Assembly: GCF_017355365.1 (NCBI RefSeq)
Contig: NZ_JADIJR010000017.1
Location: 1 to 64,000 of the forward strand
DNA from: Microbacterium sp. SD291
GTDB lineage: Bacteria > Actinomycetota > Actinomycetes > Actinomycetales > Microbacteriaceae
Length of the DNA: 64,000 bases
Direction: 5' to 3'
Below are positions 42,629 to 51,332 of this stretch, in pieces. The first letter of the stretch is position 1. The number at the start of each line of letters is the position of its first letter. The notes beneath the pieces are model-generated. The model ran no database searches. It was given only the letters and a program-made list of their open reading frames with translations, and was not told the DNA's origin. The position numbers were made by a program, and so were the translations under genes.

Positions 42629-43744
42629 ATGTCGATCGATGCGAACGGCGATGTCACGATCCAGGGCGCGTCCCTGCGCAGCCTGCCCAAGGTGTCGTTG
42701 CACGACCACCTCGACGGTGCCCTGCGCCCGGCCACGATCATCGAGCTGGCGGATGCCGCCGGTGTCGCGGTTCCGGAGACGGATGCCGCGGCGCTCGGGA
42801 AGTGGTTCGCGACGCAGAGCGACTCCGGCTCGCTGGTCGAGTACCTGAAGACCTTCGATCTGACGACCGCGGTGATGCAGACGCAGGAGGGCCTCACCCG
42901 CGTCGCGCGGGAGTTCGTGCAGGATCTCGCCGCAGACGGCGTCATCTACGGCGAGGTCCGCTGGGCGCCCGAGCAGCACCTCACCCGCGGGCTGACGCTC
43001 GAGCAGACCGTCGAGGCCGTGCAGCAGGGACTCGAGGAGGGCGAGGATGCGGCTGACCGCGCAGGCCACAGCATCCGCGTCGGCCAGCTCATCACCGCGA
43101 TGCGTCACACCGACCGCGCGCGAGAGATCGCGGAGCTCGCGGTCGGATTCCGCGGACGCGGTGCCGTCGGCTTCGACATCGCTGGTCCGGAAGACGGCTT
43201 CCCGCCGTCGAACCACCGTGCCGCCTTCGACTACCTCGCCGAGAACTTCTTCCCGGTGACCGTGCACGCCGGCGAGGCGGCAGGGCTCGCCTCCATCCGC
43301 TCGGCGCTGCTGGACGGGCGCGCGCTGCGCCTCGGACACGGCGTGCGCATCGCCGAGGACCTCCAGGTCGTGACAGAGGAGGGCGACGAGGTGCAGGTGC
43401 AGTTCGGCGACCTCGCGCGCTGGGTGCGCGACCGGGAGATCCCGCTGGAGATCTCGCCGTCGTCGAACCTGCAGACGGGCGCGATCGCGGCGTGGGGCAA
43501 GACCCTCGCCGATCACCCCTTCGACCTCCTGTACCAGCTCGGCTTCGCCGTCACCGTCAACGTCGACAACCGCACGATGAGCGCGACGTCGCTCACGCGT
43601 GAGCTGGCGCTGCTCGTCGAGGCGTTCGAGTACGATCTCGACGATCTCGAGGCGTTCCAGTTCAATGCGGCTTCCGCGGCCTTCCTGCCCGTCGAGGAGC
43701 GGGAAGAGCTCGTCGAGATGATCGCCGAGGGCTTCGACATCTGA
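42629..43744 (+). CDS. add: Adenosine deaminase
   Basis: 371 aa. Zinc ligands in the N-terminal SLHDHLDGALRP (H-x-H), His in VTVHAGEA, LGHGVRI and the late N-V-D-N region (INVDNRTMS-like VNVDNRTMS) with catalytic Asp. Converts adenosine and deoxyadenosine to inosine forms. It has GAGAGGAA ahead of ATG 42629 and a TAGCCT hexamer at 42590-42595, so it may have its own promoter 52 nt after deoA. Confidence 0.95.
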   Translation: MSIDANGDVTIQGASLRSLPKVSLHDHLDGALRPATIIELADAAGVAVPETDAAALGKWFATQSDSGSLVEYLKTFDLTTAVMQTQEGLTRVAREFVQDLAADGVIYGEVRWAPEQHLTRGLTLEQTVEAVQQGLEEGEDAADRAGHSIRVGQLITAMRHTDRAREIAELAVGFRGRGAVGFDIAGPEDGFPPSNHRAAFDYLAENFFPVTVHAGEAAGLASIRSALLDGRALRLGHGVRIAEDLQVVTEEGDEVQVQFGDLARWVRDREIPLEISPSSNLQTGAIAAWGKTLADHPFDLLYQLGFAVTVNVDNRTMSATSLTRELALLVEAFEYDLDDLEAFQFNAASAAFLPVEEREELVEMIAEGFDI

Positions 43745-43746
43745 CG

Positions 43747-44850
43747 GTGGCTTCCGGGGGGAAGCGGCGCCGGATCGGCGTCGCACTGATCGTCTGCGGT
43801 GCCGTGCTGCTCGCCGGGGGTGCTGCTGCCGCGTTCGCGTGGGTGAACCGCGTTCCGGCCGACCCGCTTCAGAGGGAGGGCTTCGCGGCTCTCGAGCATC
43901 CGCTCACCCCGGCCCAGCAGCTCGTCGCCGATGCGGACGATCCGCTGGCGTGCGCCGTCACGTTCGTCGGCGAGGGGGCGCCGGAGGCGCCGATGCTGCA
44001 GCGGCAGGACGCGCTTTACCAGATGCTGCCGATCCCGGTGCAGGACGGTCGAGTGTTCGGCGGCTGGTACGCCACGCAGGCGGATGCCGCGGCCTTCATC
44101 GTCGCCGCCCGCGTGAACGGCGCGGACCCCGTCGTGTGCGCCGATCAGCAGGTCGAGCTGTTCGCCGGGTGGAAGAGCCCCGAGGAGAACGTCGCGGAGA
44201 ACGCGCAGATCCCGATCCTGATGTACCACCAGTTCACGGCGGACCCGGAGGGGGAGTCCGGATGGCTGCGCGGCAACTACGCGTACATCGGCGACTTCGA
44301 GGCGCAGATGAATCACATCGCGACGACGGGCTTCTATCTTCCGACGTGGGACGAGCTCGGCGCCTTCATCGACGGCAGGCTCTTCCTCCCGGCACATTCG
44401 GTGATCATCACCGACGATGACGCCGACCAGACCTGGTTCGACCTCGCAGTTCCCGTCGTCGAGAAGCACGGGGTGCTGACGACGTCGTTCATGGTCACTG
44501 CGTACCGGCAGGATCCGCCGCCGTCGATCTACGTGCTGCGCCGCTCGCACACGCACGATATGCACCAGGCCGGTGACGACGGCAAGGGGCGGATGGTCAA
44601 CTGGACGGCGGAGCAGATCGCCGCGGATCTGAGCGCGTCGGCGGGCGTTCTCGGCGTGAGCGAGGTGATCGCCTACCCGTTCGGGCACCACAACGACACG
44701 GCCAAGCAGGGCGTCACGCAGGCCGGCTTCGAGATGGCGCGGACGATCGAGCCCGGATACGTCGAGATCGGCACGGACAAGCTCGCCCTCCCGGTCGTGC
44801 GCATCGACTACGGCATGGGGCTCGACTCGCTCATCAGGCGCATCGGCTGA
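43747..44850 (+). CDS. Membrane-anchored polysaccharide deacetylase-family protein
   Basis: 367 aa. One N-terminal helix (RIGVALIVCGAVLLAGGAAA) anchors it outside the membrane. A region of about 115 residues has no recognised family. The NodB-like domain starts at IPILMYHQF; metal residues are in VIITDDDADQTW and SHTHDMH. The usual TFDD reads TDDD. It may trim N-acetyl groups from cell-wall sugars. GTG 43747 lies 2 nt past the add stop, so it is co-transcribed with nucleoside genes without an obvious reason. Confidence 0.82.
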   Translation: MASGGKRRRIGVALIVCGAVLLAGGAAAAFAWVNRVPADPLQREGFAALEHPLTPAQQLVADADDPLACAVTFVGEGAPEAPMLQRQDALYQMLPIPVQDGRVFGGWYATQADAAAFIVAARVNGADPVVCADQQVELFAGWKSPEENVAENAQIPILMYHQFTADPEGESGWLRGNYAYIGDFEAQMNHIATTGFYLPTWDELGAFIDGRLFLPAHSVIITDDDADQTWFDLAVPVVEKHGVLTTSFMVTAYRQDPPPSIYVLRRSHTHDMHQAGDDGKGRMVNWTAEQIAADLSASAGVLGVSEVIAYPFGHHNDTAKQGVTQAGFEMARTIEPGYVEIGTDKLALPVVRIDYGMGLDSLIRRIG

Positions 44851-44876
44851 GGCGCGGCAGGCGGCAGGATGGAGAG

Positions 44877-45737
44877 GTGAGCGCAGCATCCGTCTTCATC
44901 GCCGGCCCCGCATCGTGGAACTCGATCGTGGTCCTCGACCGCCTTCCCGACCCCGTGCCCCACATGCAGTTCGCCGAGGACAGCTGGGAGACGGTCGGCG
45001 GCACGAGCGCCGGCAAGGCCCTGAGCCTCACCGCGCTCGGACGATCGACGGTCCTCCACGCGCTCACGGCCGACGACGAGCCGGGCGGGCGCGTCAGGGC
45101 GGCGCTCGCGGCAGCCGGCGTGCGGACGCGCTGGGCGCGAGGCGATGCGACCGAACGGCACCTCAACCTGATGACCCGCGAGGGCGGGCGGGTGTCGCTG
45201 TATCTCTCCTCGCCGTCCGCCACCGCAGGCGGTGACGACGAGGCCCTGGGCGTCGCCATGGCGGCCGCCGACGTCCTCGTCCTCGATCTCGCGGCCGAGC
45301 CGCTGCGTCTGCTTCCGCTCGCGCAGGCCACCGGCCGGCCTATCTGGGTCGATGTGCACGACTACGACGGCGAGTCCGAGTTCCACCGTCCGTTCCTCGC
45401 GGCAGCCGACGCCGTCTTCTGCAATGCGGACCGGCTCGACGACCCGGTGGCATTCCTCCGGTCATGCATCGCCGGCGGTGCCACGCTCGCCGTCTGCACA
45501 CTGGGTGCGGAGGGCGCGGTGGCGGTGGACGCCGACGGTGTCGAGCATCGCGTGGCCGCGGTGCCGGTGCAGGTCGTCGACACGAACGGGGCGGGGGATG
45601 CGTTCCTCGCCGGCGTGCTCGACGCGCGCCTGTCCGGTGAGCCGGTTCCTGTGGCCCTGGCCGTCGGGGCGCGATCGGCATCCGCCGTGCTCGGCACCCG
45701 TCACCTGCATCCGCTCCTGGATGCGGTGCTGGGCTGA
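44877..45737 (+). CDS. PfkB-family carbohydrate/nucleoside kinase
   Basis: 286 aa, ribokinase fold. Early GGTSAGKALSLTALG (sugar site) and the C-terminal signature VVDTNGAGDAFLAGVLDA with catalytic Asp in GAGD. Could phosphorylate ribose, a nucleoside or fructose-like sugar; its place after the nucleoside genes favours a ribose or nucleoside. GTG 44877 with CAGGAT exactly 6 nt ahead. Confidence 0.85.
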   Translation: MSAASVFIAGPASWNSIVVLDRLPDPVPHMQFAEDSWETVGGTSAGKALSLTALGRSTVLHALTADDEPGGRVRAALAAAGVRTRWARGDATERHLNLMTREGGRVSLYLSSPSATAGGDDEALGVAMAAADVLVLDLAAEPLRLLPLAQATGRPIWVDVHDYDGESEFHRPFLAAADAVFCNADRLDDPVAFLRSCIAGGATLAVCTLGAEGAVAVDADGVEHRVAAVPVQVVDTNGAGDAFLAGVLDARLSGEPVPVALAVGARSASAVLGTRHLHPLLDAVLG

Positions 45738-45750
45738 GGTTCCCCGGATC

Positions 45751-46908
45751 TCAGGGCTCGCGCAGCGCGTCCTGACGCACCGTCACGGCATCGCGGACAG
45801 CGGGGAACAGCGGATGCTCGGGATCCAGACCCGTCGCCAGGGTCGTGAACGCCGTCGCCTCCGTGCTGCGCAGCAGCGTCTGCAGCTCGACGGACTGCTC
45901 GTCGGCCGGGTCGTCGAACTCGAGCGCCGCGGCGACGGCCGAGACGAGGGCCTGCGCCGGCAGACCCCGCTCCGCGGCCATCGCCGCGGGGCCGATGAAC
46001 CGCTCGTGCCGCGAGATCTTGCGCAGCGGCTGACGGCCGACCCGCTGCACGGTGTCGACGAGCGCGGGGTTGCGGAACCGCTCGAGGATCGTGGTGCGGT
46101 ACTCGGCGAGATCGGCGGGGTCCAGCCCGTGCTCCGCCACCAGCACCGCCGACGTCTCCTCGAGCGCCGCCGTGACCCGCGCGGCGATGCCGGGGTCTGC
46201 GAGCGCGTCGGAGATCCGCTCGATGCCGGCGAGGGCGCCGAAGTAAGCCGTCGCCGCATGTCCCGTGTTCACCGTGAACAGCTTTCGCTCGATGTACGGA
46301 GCGAGGTCGCCGACGAAGTGGGCGCCGGGGATATGCGGCAGCGCGCCGCCGAACGGCGCCGATTCGATCGCCCACTCGAAGTACGGCTCCACGGTGACGT
46401 CGACGCCGCCGTCCTCCGGCTGCGCCGGGACGATCCGGTCGACCGCGGTGTTGGCGAACACGGCCCTGGAGAGGATCGCGTCCGCGTCCGGTCCGGCGGC
46501 TGCACCGACCTCCTCCCGAAGGAGGTCGGTCGCACCGATCGCGTTCTCGCATGCCATCACCTGCAGCGGTGCGGAGTCGGGAGAGCGGCGGGCCAGTCCC
46601 GCCACGATCGCCGGCGCCACGAACCGCAGCACCGTCGGTCCGACCGCGGTCGTGACGACGTCGGCCGATGCGACCTCCGCTGCCACGGCATCCGGATCCG
46701 TCCTGCTGTTCACGGCTCGGAAGCCGGTGACCACATGGTCGGTCCCTCCGGGGCCGGCCTCACGCACGGTGTACGAGTCCACCGCGTTGATGGCATCGAC
46801 CAGCGCATCGGCGACGTCGGAGAACACGACCTCGTAGCCGCCCTCATGCAGCAGCAGGCCGACGAATCCGCGTCCGATGTTGCCGGCCCCGAAGTGGACA
46901 GCCTTCAT
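45751..46908 (-). CDS. mtlD: Mannitol-1-phosphate 5-dehydrogenase
   Basis: 385 aa. N-terminal [20 protein letters not shown] fold; C-terminal catalytic region with [18 protein letters not shown] (the Lys-x4-Asn-x2-His motif). Oxidises mannitol-1-phosphate to fructose-6-phosphate. Last gene of the mannitol PTS operon; its ATG overlaps the mtlF stop by one base. Confidence 0.95.
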   Translation of the reverse strand: MKAVHFGAGNIGRGFVGLLLHEGGYEVVFSDVADALVDAINAVDSYTVREAGPGGTDHVVTGFRAVNSRTDPDAVAAEVASADVVTTAVGPTVLRFVAPAIVAGLARRSPDSAPLQVMACENAIGATDLLREEVGAAAGPDADAILSRAVFANTAVDRIVPAQPEDGGVDVTVEPYFEWAIESAPFGGALPHIPGAHFVGDLAPYIERKLFTVNTGHAATAYFGALAGIERISDALADPGIAARVTAALEETSAVLVAEHGLDPADLAEYRTTILERFRNPALVDTVQRVGRQPLRKISRHERFIGPAAMAAERGLPAQALVSAVAAALEFDDPADEQSVELQTLLRSTEATAFTTLATGLDPEHPLFPAVRDAVTVRQDALREP

Positions 46909-47339
46909 CAGTCGTTCACCGCCGAGAGCCGGGCGAACAGTTCGTCCGGAGTCTGCGCGGCGGCGAGCCTCTCGACCTCGTCCTCATCGGAGAACAGGAT
47001 CGCGATCTGGGAGAGGATCTCGAGATGCTCGTCGCCGCGCCCGGCGATGCCGACGACGAACGTGACCGGGTCACCTGCCCAGTTCACGCCTCCGTCGTAT
47101 CGCACGACCGAGAGCGCGGATGCGAGGATCGCGTCCTTCGTCTCGTTCGTGCCGTGCGGGATGGCGAGGCCGTTGCCCATGTAGGTGGACACGGTCTCCT
47201 CCCGCTGGCGCATCGCGTCGACGTAAGCGGGCGTGACGGCCCCGGCCGACACGAGGATGTCGGTGGCCTCCTGGAGGGCGGTCTCCTGAGTCGCTCCGCC
47301 GTTGTGGATGCGGACCTGTCCGAGGGTGAGGACGTCCAT
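46908..47339 (-). CDS. mtlF: PTS mannitol-specific EIIA
   Basis: 143 aa, EIIA of the fructose-mannitol class. The phospho-acceptor His is in [13 protein letters not shown]. It accepts phosphate from HPr and passes it to the IIB domain of MtlA. Start is ATG 47339 (GGAGG 4 nt ahead) or ATG 47342, which overlaps the mtlA stop; both are equally possible. Confidence 0.93.
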   Translation of the reverse strand: MDVLTLGQVRIHNGGATQETALQEATDILVSAGAVTPAYVDAMRQREETVSTYMGNGLAIPHGTNETKDAILASALSVVRYDGGVNWAGDPVTFVVGIAGRGDEHLEILSQIAILFSDEDEVERLAAAQTPDELFARLSAVND

Positions 47340-48886
47340 CATGCCTCCTTCCGCTGCTCGCGCACCATCTCGACGACCTCTTCGTACTGCGGCGCGTTCA
47401 TGAAGTTGTCGACCGAGACATGGATCGACTTCGGCGACTGCGCCTTGGCGCGGTCGGTGAGCTGCTGCTGCGTGATCACGAGGTCGGCAGTTCCGTCGAG
47501 GTTCGCGATCGCCTGGTTGACGACCGTGACGTCCTCGATGCCCGCCTTCTTGAACCTGTTGCGCAGCACGCTCGCGCCCATCGCGGACGATCCCATGCCG
47601 GCGTCGCACGCGAACACGATGTTCCGGATGGGCGAGGTGAGCACCGCGGTGCCGCCCGCTGCCGCAGCCGAGAGACCCGAGAGTGCGCTGGAGGACTTGC
47701 CCTTGTTCGCCTCGGTCCTGGCGATCGCCGCAGCGAGCGGGTCGCCGGCGGCGGCCTCCGCGAGGATGTCGCGCCGACGCGATGCCAGCAGGATCGGCGC
47801 CGAGATCGCGAAGCTGACGGCGGCGGAGAACACCACAGAGCAGATGACTCCGATGTGGCTGCCTGGCGCGGTCTGGATGAGCACCGCGAAGATGGAGCCG
47901 GGGGCGGCCGGTGCGACGAGCCCCGATTGGAACAGCATGTTGGTGAGCACGCCCGTCGCGCCGCCGGCGATCAGGCCGACGATCAGCAGCGGCTTCGCCA
48001 GCACGTACGGGAAGTACACCTCGTGGATGCCGCCGAGGAACTGGATGATGAACGCACCCGGCGCGGTGGCGCGGGCAACCCCCACGCCGAACAGGGTGAT
48101 CGCGAGGAGCATGCCGGCACCGGGGCCGGGGTTCGCCTCGACGAGGAACAGCAGGCTGCGTCCGACCTCCTGCACCTGCTCGGTGCCGAGAGGAGTGAAC
48201 ACGCCGTGGTTGATGGCGTTGTTCAGGAACAGCACCTTCGCGGGTTCCACGATGATGCTCGCGAGCGGGAGCAGTCCTGTCTCGACCAGCCAGCCGACGG
48301 CCCCGCCGAGCAGGTCGGTCAGCCAGCGCATGATCGGCGCCAGCCAGAAGAACGAGGCGAGAGCCATGAAGAACGCCACGAACCCGGCCGAGAAGTTGTC
48401 GACCAGCATCTCGAAGCCCGGCTTGATCCGACCCTGCCAGGGCTTCTCCACCCACTTCAGGATGAGGGCCGTCAGGGGGCCGGCGATCATCGCGCCGAGG
48501 AACATGACCGTGCCCGTGGCGCCGCTGATGACGCCGAACGCGGCGACAGCGCCGACGACCCCGCCACGCACGCCGTGCACCATGCGACCGCCCGTGTAGG
48601 CGATCAGGGCAGGGAGCAGGTAGGTGATGATCGGGCCGACGAGGCCCGGGTACTCGACACCGCCGACCTCGCCGCCGCCGAGGATCGCGGAGTCCGCCCA
48701 CCGCCAGGCCTCGACCGGGCTGTTGCTGCCCAGCCAGCCGTCGGGGATGAACAGCGCGGTGATGAATCCCCAGGCGATGAACGCCGCGATATTGGGCATG
48801 ACCATGCCCGAGAGGAACGTGCCGAATCGCTGCACGCCCACACGGATCCCGCCCGTGCTCGGTGCGGCTGCTGACGTCGTCGTCAT
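47339..48886 (-). CDS. mtlA: PTS mannitol-specific EIICB
   Basis: 515 aa. IIC membrane domain (about res. 15-345, 8 or more helices; FGTFLSGMVMPNIAAFIAWG and GGIHEVYFPYVL), then IIB with phospho-Cys in VFACDAGMGSSAMGAS. No fused IIA, which is MtlF. Imports mannitol as mannitol-1-phosphate. ATG 48886 has AAGGAG 8 nt ahead and overlaps the ptsI stop (ATGA). Confidence 0.94.
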   Translation of the reverse strand: MTTTSAAAPSTGGIRVGVQRFGTFLSGMVMPNIAAFIAWGFITALFIPDGWLGSNSPVEAWRWADSAILGGGEVGGVEYPGLVGPIITYLLPALIAYTGGRMVHGVRGGVVGAVAAFGVISGATGTVMFLGAMIAGPLTALILKWVEKPWQGRIKPGFEMLVDNFSAGFVAFFMALASFFWLAPIMRWLTDLLGGAVGWLVETGLLPLASIIVEPAKVLFLNNAINHGVFTPLGTEQVQEVGRSLLFLVEANPGPGAGMLLAITLFGVGVARATAPGAFIIQFLGGIHEVYFPYVLAKPLLIVGLIAGGATGVLTNMLFQSGLVAPAAPGSIFAVLIQTAPGSHIGVICSVVFSAAVSFAISAPILLASRRRDILAEAAAGDPLAAAIARTEANKGKSSSALSGLSAAAAGGTAVLTSPIRNIVFACDAGMGSSAMGASVLRNRFKKAGIEDVTVVNQAIANLDGTADLVITQQQLTDRAKAQSPKSIHVSVDNFMNAPQYEEVVEMVREQRKEA

Positions 48887-50568
48887 GATGTCGTCTCCTT
48901 CTGGTGAGGGGATAGTGCCGCGGCGGCTTCCGCCACGGCGAGGCGTGCACCGGCGGCGTCGTCCGCCGCCAGTGCGATCTCGGCGAGGCGTCTGGCCTCG
49001 TCGGGGGTGCGCTCGGAGAGCGCCAGCCGCACGTCGGAGAGCGCGGACGGGGCCATCGACAGGCTCGTCGCTCCCAGACCTGTCAGGACCACGGCGAGCA
49101 GCGGATCCGCGGCGGCCTCGCCGCAGATGCCGACCGGCTTGCCGAGCCTGGCGCCGGCGTCGCCGACCTCGCGCACCAGGCGGAGGACCGCCGGATGCCA
49201 CGGGTCCTGGAACCCGGCCACGGAGCCGAGCATCCGATCGGCGGCCATCGTGTACTGGGTGAGGTCGTTGGTCCCGATCGACGCGAAGTCGGCGTGCGCG
49301 AGGACGCGGTCGGCGAGCAGGGCGCTCGCCGGGATCTCGACCATGACGCCGGCGGTCTTCAGCCCGTACTCCCGCGCGAGCGTCGTGAAGTAGCGGGTCT
49401 CCTCGACGGTCGCCACCATCGGCGCCATCACCCAGAGCTCGGCCTCGGTCTCGGCATCCGCCTCCGCGAGCGCGGTGAGCTGCTCCCGGAGGATGTCCTC
49501 GCTCGCGCGCAGGGCACGCAGTCCGCGCAGGCCGAGCGCCGGGTTCTCCTCGTGCGCGTCGTTCAGGAACGCCAGCGGCTTGTCGGCGCCGGCGTCGAGC
49601 ATCCGGACGACCACCTTCTTTCTCGGGAACGCCGCGAGCAGCTCCCGGTAGGCCTCGCGCTGCTGGGAGACGGTGGGCGCCTGCGCCGACGAGAGGAACA
49701 GGAACTCGGTGCGGAAGAGCCCGACGCCCTCGGCGCCGCGAGCCACGGCATCCGCCGCATCGGACGGCTTGCCGAGGTTCGCGAGCAGCGCGATCGGAGT
49801 GCCGTCGGCGAACGCTCCCGGCGACGCGGGAAGCGCGTCGGCGGACTGCCTCGCGGCCGCCCGCTGCGCGGCCCTGGTGAGCTCGTCGGCGGCCGGATCG
49901 GTCGTCACCGTGCCGGCGGCGGCATCCACGATGACCGTCGCGCCGTTCTCGAGGTCCCTGGCCTCGGCGGTGCCCACCACCGCGACCATCCCCTTCTCGC
50001 GCGCCAGGATGGCGGTGTGCGACGTGGGCCCGCCGTCGGTCGTCACGAGCGCGAGCACCTGCGTCAGGTCGAGCAGCGCGGTGTCGGCCGGAGCGAGATC
50101 ACGGGCCACCAGCACGAACGGATGGCCCGGATCGGGTACACCGGGAGCGGGCACGCCGCGCAGCCGCGCCAGCACCCGCTGGGCGATGTCGTCGAGGTCT
50201 GCCGCGCGTTCGCCGAGGTACCCGCCGACCGCCTCGAGGGTGGCCCGGAAGCCGGCGAACGCGTCGTGCACGGCCCATTCGGAGGTTCGGCCGTCGTCGA
50301 TGCGGGCATCCACCTCGTCCAGGAGGGTCGGATCCTCGGCGATCATCGCCTGCGCCTCGAGCACCTCCTGCGCGGCGCCGCCGGCGGAAGCACCCCGCGC
50401 GGTCAGCTCGGCGGACACGTCCGCGATCGCCTCGCGGACCCGAGCGCGCTCGGCTTCGGCCCCGAGCGCGCTCGGGACGTTCTCCGGGGCGGGCAGCGCC
50501 TCGGCCATGCGCGCGACGGGCCCCTGGGCGACGCCCGCGCCGATTCCCACTCCGCGCAGGATGCTCAT
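48883..50568 (-). CDS. ptsI: PTS enzyme I (PEP-protein phosphotransferase)
   Basis: 561 aa. Phospho-His in TDGGPTSHTAILAREKGM; PEP-site RTEFLF, GLRGLRA, MVEIPASALLAD and GICGEAAADPL. It draws phosphate from PEP for HPr. It lies inside the mannitol operon and overlaps both neighbours, so supply is tied to mannitol gene expression. Confidence 0.95.
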   Translation of the reverse strand: MSILRGVGIGAGVAQGPVARMAEALPAPENVPSALGAEAERARVREAIADVSAELTARGASAGGAAQEVLEAQAMIAEDPTLLDEVDARIDDGRTSEWAVHDAFAGFRATLEAVGGYLGERAADLDDIAQRVLARLRGVPAPGVPDPGHPFVLVARDLAPADTALLDLTQVLALVTTDGGPTSHTAILAREKGMVAVVGTAEARDLENGATVIVDAAAGTVTTDPAADELTRAAQRAAARQSADALPASPGAFADGTPIALLANLGKPSDAADAVARGAEGVGLFRTEFLFLSSAQAPTVSQQREAYRELLAAFPRKKVVVRMLDAGADKPLAFLNDAHEENPALGLRGLRALRASEDILREQLTALAEADAETEAELWVMAPMVATVEETRYFTTLAREYGLKTAGVMVEIPASALLADRVLAHADFASIGTNDLTQYTMAADRMLGSVAGFQDPWHPAVLRLVREVGDAGARLGKPVGICGEAAADPLLAVVLTGLGATSLSMAPSALSDVRLALSERTPDEARRLAEIALAADDAAGARLAVAEAAAALSPHQKETTS

Positions 50569-50849
50569 CCGGCGCCCTCCTCGTCGTGATCGGTGGTGAG
50601 GAGCCCGGACAGCGTGTCCAGCACCGCCTCGGCGCCCTCGCCGTCTGCGGAGAGCGTCACGTAGTCGCCGTGCTCGGCACCGAGGGCGATGACACCGAGG
50701 ATGCTGGCGGCGTTGACCGCCTTACCGGAGTCCTTCGCGATCGTGACGGGGATGCCCGATTCCTTCGCCGCCTGGGCGAAGAGCTTCGCCGGGCGGGCGT
50801 GCAGCCCGTGCGATGATCCGATCCGGACGGTGCGCGATTCAGCGGTCAT
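50565..50849 (-). CDS. ptsH: HPr phosphocarrier protein
   Basis: 94 aa. Active-site His17 in GSSHGLHARPA and regulatory Ser49 in AASILGVIALG. Carries phosphate from EI to the mannitol EIIA and possibly to the orphan EIIB and the MtlR-like regulator. ATGA overlaps on both sides. Confidence 0.95.
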   Translation of the reverse strand: MTAESRTVRIGSSHGLHARPAKLFAQAAKESGIPVTIAKDSGKAVNAASILGVIALGAEHGDYVTLSADGEGAEAVLDTLSGLLTTDHDEEGAG

Positions 50850-51166
50850 GATGTTCCCTTCTCGGAGGCCTCGGCGTCGAGGGCCAGTGCCGATCTCACG
50901 AGCGCGAGGGTGCGCCCGCCGTCACGGTCGGTGAAGACGTCTTCTGGCAGGGGGAGCACGGCGCCAGCCGCCTCGTCGCGGATGGCGCGCAGCCGGTCGG
51001 CGAGATGCGGGCCGACGAGGATGAGATCGGCGTCGGCGCCTGCCACGGCGTCGGCGCTGCCCGCGGAGCAGTCCCACTCCAGACCGGCCGCCTCAGCCGC
51101 GCGGCGCAGCCGCAGTGCGACGAATGTGCTGGACGCACCCGCGCCGCAGACCACCAGGATCCTCAT
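50846..51166 (-). CDS. Orphan PTS EIIB, lactose/cellobiose type
   Basis: 106 aa with phospho-Cys7 in ILVVCGAGASSTF and a small Rossmann-like fold ending near res. 95. No matching IIC or IIA of this class is in the window. First gene of the mannitol operon, overlapping ptsH by 4 nt. It may act as a phospho-switch for the divergent regulator rather than in transport (inference). ATG 51166 is preceded by GGAAGG. Confidence 0.85.
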   Translation of the reverse strand: MRILVVCGAGASSTFVALRLRRAAEAAGLEWDCSAGSADAVAGADADLILVGPHLADRLRAIRDEAAGAVLPLPEDVFTDRDGGRTLALVRSALALDAEASEKGTS

Positions 51167-51224
51167 CGATGCCACCTTCCTGCCTCCATTGTGGAAACGG
51201 GCAGCGGGCGGTGCCACCAGGATC

Positions 51225-51244
51225 CTTTCCGCCCCTGCGGAAAG
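51225..51244. promoter_or_regulatory. Candidate operator between the mannitol operon and its regulator
   Basis: CTTTCCGC-CCCT-GCGGAAAG, a perfect 8-bp inverted repeat, 59 nt from the EIIB start and 88 nt from the regulator start. A related half-site TGGAAAC lies at 51191. Well placed to be bound by the MtlR-like protein. Confidence 0.5.
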
Positions 51245-51332
51245 CTCCGCCAGGCCCCGGTGGCGCCGGTTGCTGACATCATGGAGACGCCGGCACGATG
51301 TCGTCGCCGCACCGGAACGAGTCGGAGGGATC

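Noticed and set aside
45232..47184. A 650-codon plus-strand frame across pfkB, mtlD and mtlF
   Set aside because: Antisense or out of frame to three well-defined genes; Arg/Ser-rich, no domain.
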